DNA of 8,778 bases from positions 1 to 8,778 of the forward strand of contig CALHCK010000011.1 in assembly GCA_937936695.1 (NCBI GenBank), written 5' to 3'. The DNA is from an uncultured Polaribacter sp. (lineage in GTDB: Bacteria > Bacteroidota > Bacteroidia > Flavobacteriales > Flavobacteriaceae). Numbering within the stretch: the first letter of the stretch is position 1; the number at the start of each line of letters is the position of its first letter. Positions 6,599-8,778 of the stretch are shown here, in pieces. A program made the position numbers and the translations under genes. The notes beneath the pieces are model-generated. The model did no database searches. It had not been told where the DNA came from and saw only the letters and a program-made list of their open reading frames with translations.

Positions 6599-6629
6599 CA
6601 ATTTAAAGATGTAATTATAAAATAACCAA
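6599..6629 (-). promoter_or_regulatory. Possible promoter of the DUF6452/DUF6048 pair
   Basis: On the minus strand a TTGG (6629-6626) is followed after 20 nt by TAAATTG (6605-6599), close to the Bacteroidota TTTG / TAnnTTTG arrangement but one T short in the -7 box. It would start a transcript about 15-20 nt before the ATG at 6577. The spacing is good and the boxes are imperfect. Confidence 0.27.
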
Positions 6630-6630
6630 T

Positions 6631-6650
6631 TTATTTAAGAACTTAAATAA
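6631..6650. repeat. Near-perfect 20-bp palindrome (intergenic)
   Basis: Arms TTATTTAAG and CTTAAATAA flank a 2-nt AA centre. It sits in the 94-bp gap between the Asn-rich secreted protein gene and the DUF6452 gene, immediately beside a second palindrome. It could be part of an AT-rich terminator for the upstream operon or an operator just upstream of the possible -33 box at 6626-6629. Confidence 0.45.
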
Positions 6651-6663
6651 AATAGTACTATTT
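6650..6663. repeat. Perfect 14-bp palindrome (intergenic)
   Basis: AAATAGTACTATTT is identical to its reverse complement. On the minus strand it begins 9 nt past the stop of the Asn-rich secreted protein gene and is followed by TTTATTTAAG, so it may be a weak terminator hairpin. As DNA it could instead be a dimer-binding site. It shares one base with the 20-bp palindrome next to it. Confidence 0.45.
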
Positions 6664-6671
6664 CTTACAAA

Positions 6672-6998
6672 TTAAACTGTTTTATAACGTGTTTTATTAT
6701 AAAAATGTTGGTCTTGTTCTGTAAAAAATAACAAGTTAAACTTTTTGTAATAAGGATGTGCTGAGTTTAAATTTAAGAAAAAGGTATCATTATTAAAAAA
6801 ACCAGCATTTATAAGGTTTCCTTTATTACTATTTTTTGTGTTTTTTACAGGAATAATAGTATTGTTATTTATACTATTAACATTGTCTATTACCTGGTTG
6901 TTTTTAGTATTCAAAGAATAATTAGTTATTGATTGGCTATTTGTAATTGAATACATACTTAAAAAAAATACCAGTGCAGTTATACTTTTAGTCTTCAA
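6672..6998 (-). CDS. Asn-rich secreted protein, function unknown
   Basis: A 108-residue unrecognised protein. The N-terminus KTKSITALVFFLSMYSITNSQS reads as a signal peptide (basic start, hydrophobic core, likely cleavage near residue 21-23). The mature part is very rich in asparagine (21 Asn in the whole 108 residues) and low in charge up to about residue 75, then ends in an aromatic/basic tail (HPYYKKFNLLFF, then HFYNKTRYKTV). The start is TTG at 6998, overlapping the last 11 nt of the carbinolamine dehydratase gene; a stop lies two codons upstream, and the first ATG (residue 15) would destroy the signal peptide. The overlap suggests translational coupling. There are no cysteines and no lipobox. 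It could be a lineage-specific or degenerating gene; I assign no function. Confidence 0.55.
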   Translation of the reverse strand: MKTKSITALVFFLSMYSITNSQSITNYSLNTKNNQVIDNVNSINNNTIIPVKNTKNSNKGNLINAGFFNNDTFFLNLNSAHPYYKKFNLLFFTEQDQHFYNKTRYKTV

Positions 6999-7278
6999 CT
7001 TCTATAATTTTATTAATAATTCTTGCTAGTTTAATATCTAATTTGGTAACACCACCAGCAGAGTGTGTGGTTAACTTAATATCTAAAGTATTGTTATTAT
7101 TTGTCCATTCTGGATGATGATTTAATGCCTCACATTCAAAAGCAATTCTTGTTATGGCAGATATACAATCTTTAAAGCTGTTAAACTCAAAATCTGTTTG
7201 CAATGCATCCTCTAAATAATCCCAATCTAAAAGAGTTTCTAGTTCTTTGTTAATTTCAAAAACAGTAAGCTTTTCCAT
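6988..7278 (-). CDS. Pterin-4a-carbinolamine dehydratase-like protein
   Basis: A 96-residue protein of the PCD/DCoH (PhhB) family, which dehydrates 4a-hydroxytetrahydropterin to recycle the cofactor of aromatic amino acid hydroxylases; bacterial members also appear outside phenylalanine catabolism. The core is clear: FEFNSFKDCISAITRIAFECEALNHHPEW region with His54, His55 and Pro56, then LDIKLTTHSAGGVT with His72 and a following Asp81. One oddity: the aromatic residue expected six positions after HHP (the Tyr of the usual NVYN) is Asn62 in a TNNNN run, so activity is uncertain. Length is normal for the family. It starts 2 nt after the rlmD stop and overlaps the next gene by 11 nt, so it sits inside an operon. 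No hydroxylase gene is visible in the window. Confidence 0.88.
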   Translation of the reverse strand: MEKLTVFEINKELETLLDWDYLEDALQTDFEFNSFKDCISAITRIAFECEALNHHPEWTNNNNTLDIKLTTHSAGGVTKLDIKLARIINKIIEVED

Positions 7279-7280
7279 TA

Positions 7281-8735
7281 TTAATTTTTTTCAAATAAAA
7301 CAACGGTTTCTATATGTGCAGTATGCGGAAACTGATCTACCAAACTAATTTTTTTAATTTGATATCCTGCTTCTCTTAACAATTCTGTATCTCTTGCCTG
7401 AGTGGCAGGGTTACAAGAAACATATACCATTCTGTCTGCATTTAAATTAATAATTTTTTGCAGAGTTTTAGGCACAATACCAGCTCTGGCAGGGTCTAAA
7501 ATAATGGTTTTAATTTTGTTTGTGTATTGCGGATGCGCAGCTAAAAATTTACCAACATCTGCTGCATAAAAATCTAAACCGTTTATATTATTTCTTTTAG
7601 CATTTTCTTTTGCGTCTTCTATAGCAGAGGCTACAATATCTACACCAACTATTTTAGCATTTTCGCTTTTAGAAGCAACAATTTGCCCAATAGTACCAGT
7701 ACCACAGAATAAATCCATTACTACTGTATTATCTACTTTGGTTTTGTCTTCTAAAACATATTCTACAACTTTGTTATATAGTTTTTCTGCGGATTTAGGA
7801 TTGGTCTGAAAAAAGCTTTTCATACTAATTTCAAAATTTAAACCTAAAAGTTCTTCAACAATTTTGTCTTTACCGTATACTAAATCAATGCTTCCAGAAG
7901 TTGCAATTGTTCTGTCTCCAACTTCATCATTTATTGTATGTAATAAACCAGCAACTCTATCTCCAAATAAATCAACTAAAAAGTTAGCAAACTTTTTTAA
8001 ATCAAATTTAGGTAAGTCGTAAGAAGTAGTAACTAAGTTAAAAAGTAATTCGTTTGTTTTGTATGATTTACGCACAACAAAGTATCTGAAAAAACCTTCT
8101 TTTTTAGGACCATGCCAAGGGCTTAATCCTGTTTCTATACAGTATTGTCTAATGTCTTTTAAACGATCTTCAAACTCTTTGTCAAATAATCCAGAATCTT
8201 TTTCTAAATTATCTCCCATCCACCAAACACCACGTCTTTTAAATCCTAAGGTAAATTCATCTTTATCTGTTTTAGCAACTCTGTCGTAACCAATTGCAGA
8301 AAAACCGTATTCCATTTTATTTCTGTAATGGTATACGTTTGGAGATGAAATAAACTCATCAAATAAATCATCTATATTTTCTACTTTACCAATTCTTTTA
8401 AAAAGAGAAATAGTACTTTCTTTTTTATATTGATGCTGTAACTCTATAGGTAATTGAATATACGGAGCACCAGGAATGTCTTGAAAAGGAACCGCTACTT
8501 CGTTTTCCGAAGGAGCTAAAACATCTATTAATTTTGCCTCGGCATATTTTTTACTAGATTTTTTAATTTGCGCTTTTACCAATTGCCCAGGTAAAGTGTT
8601 AGGAACAAAAACTACAAAACTACCTTCATCAGAATGAATTCTTGCAATTCCTTTTCCTCCAAAAGCATAATCTTCTATAGTTAATTCTAAGATTTGATTT
8701 CTTTTTACAAACTTATTTCGTTCTCTTCGTGGCAT
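7281..8735 (-). CDS. rlmD: 23S rRNA (uracil-5-)-methyltransferase, RlmD/RumA type
   Basis: A 484-residue SAM-dependent enzyme that forms 5-methyluridine in RNA; by family, at U1939 of 23S rRNA. An N-terminal TRAM domain spans about 10-70 (ELTIEDYAFGGKGIARI and following). The methyltransferase domain shows FFQTN (308-312), the SAM loop DLFCGTGTIG (341-350), LDPARAG (413-419) and the nucleophile Cys441 in SCNPAT (440-445), with a C-terminal FPHTAHIETVVLF holding the probable base Glu476. The Cys-rich iron-sulfur segment of E. coli RlmD is absent: the matching stretch reads GAPYIQLPIELQHQYKKE (89-106) and the first cysteine of the protein is Cys199. This form seems usual for Bacteroidota, and the exact target base could differ. 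The ATG at 8735 follows a TAATTTTG box. It is the first gene of the visible minus-strand train. Confidence 0.92.
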   Translation of the reverse strand: MPRRERNKFVKRNQILELTIEDYAFGGKGIARIHSDEGSFVVFVPNTLPGQLVKAQIKKSSKKYAEAKLIDVLAPSENEVAVPFQDIPGAPYIQLPIELQHQYKKESTISLFKRIGKVENIDDLFDEFISSPNVYHYRNKMEYGFSAIGYDRVAKTDKDEFTLGFKRRGVWWMGDNLEKDSGLFDKEFEDRLKDIRQYCIETGLSPWHGPKKEGFFRYFVVRKSYKTNELLFNLVTTSYDLPKFDLKKFANFLVDLFGDRVAGLLHTINDEVGDRTIATSGSIDLVYGKDKIVEELLGLNFEISMKSFFQTNPKSAEKLYNKVVEYVLEDKTKVDNTVVMDLFCGTGTIGQIVASKSENAKIVGVDIVASAIEDAKENAKRNNINGLDFYAADVGKFLAAHPQYTNKIKTIILDPARAGIVPKTLQKIINLNADRMVYVSCNPATQARDTELLREAGYQIKKISLVDQFPHTAHIETVVLFEKN

Positions 8736-8756
8736 TATGTATTATTTATTGGTTTG

Positions 8757-8764
8757 CAAAATTA
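8757..8764 (-). promoter_or_regulatory. Probable -7 element of the rlmD promoter
   Basis: The minus strand reads TAATTTTG here, an exact TAnnTTTG match, 21 nt before the rlmD ATG. This implies a leader of about 15 nt. The -33 box would lie past the window edge, so only half of the promoter can be judged. Confidence 0.4.
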
Positions 8765-8778
8765 GTTAAAATATAGTT

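Noticed and set aside
6578..6601. Longer start (TTG at 6601) for the DUF6452-type lipoprotein.
   Set aside because: It would place eight residues before a perfect MKKIII lipoprotein signal and overlap a possible -7 box, so the ATG at 6577 is preferred.
6396..6614. 72-codon plus-strand frame opposite the DUF6452-type gene.
   Set aside because: It is the complement of the lipoprotein signal and N-terminal region, with no independent support.
8059..8289. 76-codon plus-strand frame opposite rlmD.
   Set aside because: Complement of a well-conserved part of RlmD; no domain or signals.
1..8778. CRISPR arrays, insertion sequences, attachment sites, tRNA or rRNA genes, riboswitches.
   Set aside because: None seen: no regularly spaced direct repeats, no transposase-like frames, no cloverleaf or conserved RNA signatures by eye, and almost no non-coding space to hold them.

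Overview
The window is AT-rich (poly-A/T tracts throughout, third codon positions mostly A/T). Its protein families, weak Shine-Dalgarno signals, TAnnTTTG-type promoter boxes and the DUF6452/DUF6048 gene pair all point to the chromosome of a Flavobacteriaceae species (Bacteroidota). A Polaribacter- or Tenacibaculum-like marine genome is a guess from style, not a proof. I see no insertion sequence, phage gene, CRISPR array, tRNA or rRNA. Coding density is very high and the window looks like core chromosome.

Layout. At the left, mutS2 (minus strand, 2251 to 14) and ung (plus strand, 2297 to 2959) are two DNA-maintenance genes that diverge from a 45-bp intergenic stretch. A GC-cored hairpin at 2973-2997 ends ung and faces a long minus-strand train of genes covering the rest of the window. 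Read in the direction of transcription (right to left), that train is: rlmD (23S rRNA m5U methyltransferase), a pterin-4a-carbinolamine dehydratase, a TTG-initiated Asn-rich secreted protein, a DUF6452-type lipoprotein, a DUF6048-type outer-membrane-barrel-like protein, a 2-oxoglutarate/Fe(II) oxygenase of the isopenicillin N synthase type, a SUI1/YciH (eIF1-like) factor, a cytoplasmic periplasmic-binding-protein-fold protein, and a 46-residue lipoprotein encoded at 3161-3021.

How the genes fit together. The train falls into two tight groups. Group one (rlmD to the secreted Asn-rich protein) has 2-nt and overlapping junctions. The DUF6452/DUF6048 pair follows after a 94-bp gap holding two AT palindromes and a possible promoter, and its two genes overlap. 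Group two (oxygenase, SUI1 factor, binding-fold protein, small lipoprotein) has junctions of 3, 19 and 20 nt and probably forms one transcript ending at the shared hairpin. The functional link among the group-two genes is unknown and is the most intriguing unexplained association here. The rest is mostly housekeeping with family-specific departures: MutS2 without its Smr nuclease domain, RlmD without its iron-sulfur cysteines, and a carbinolamine dehydratase lacking the aromatic residue of its signature.
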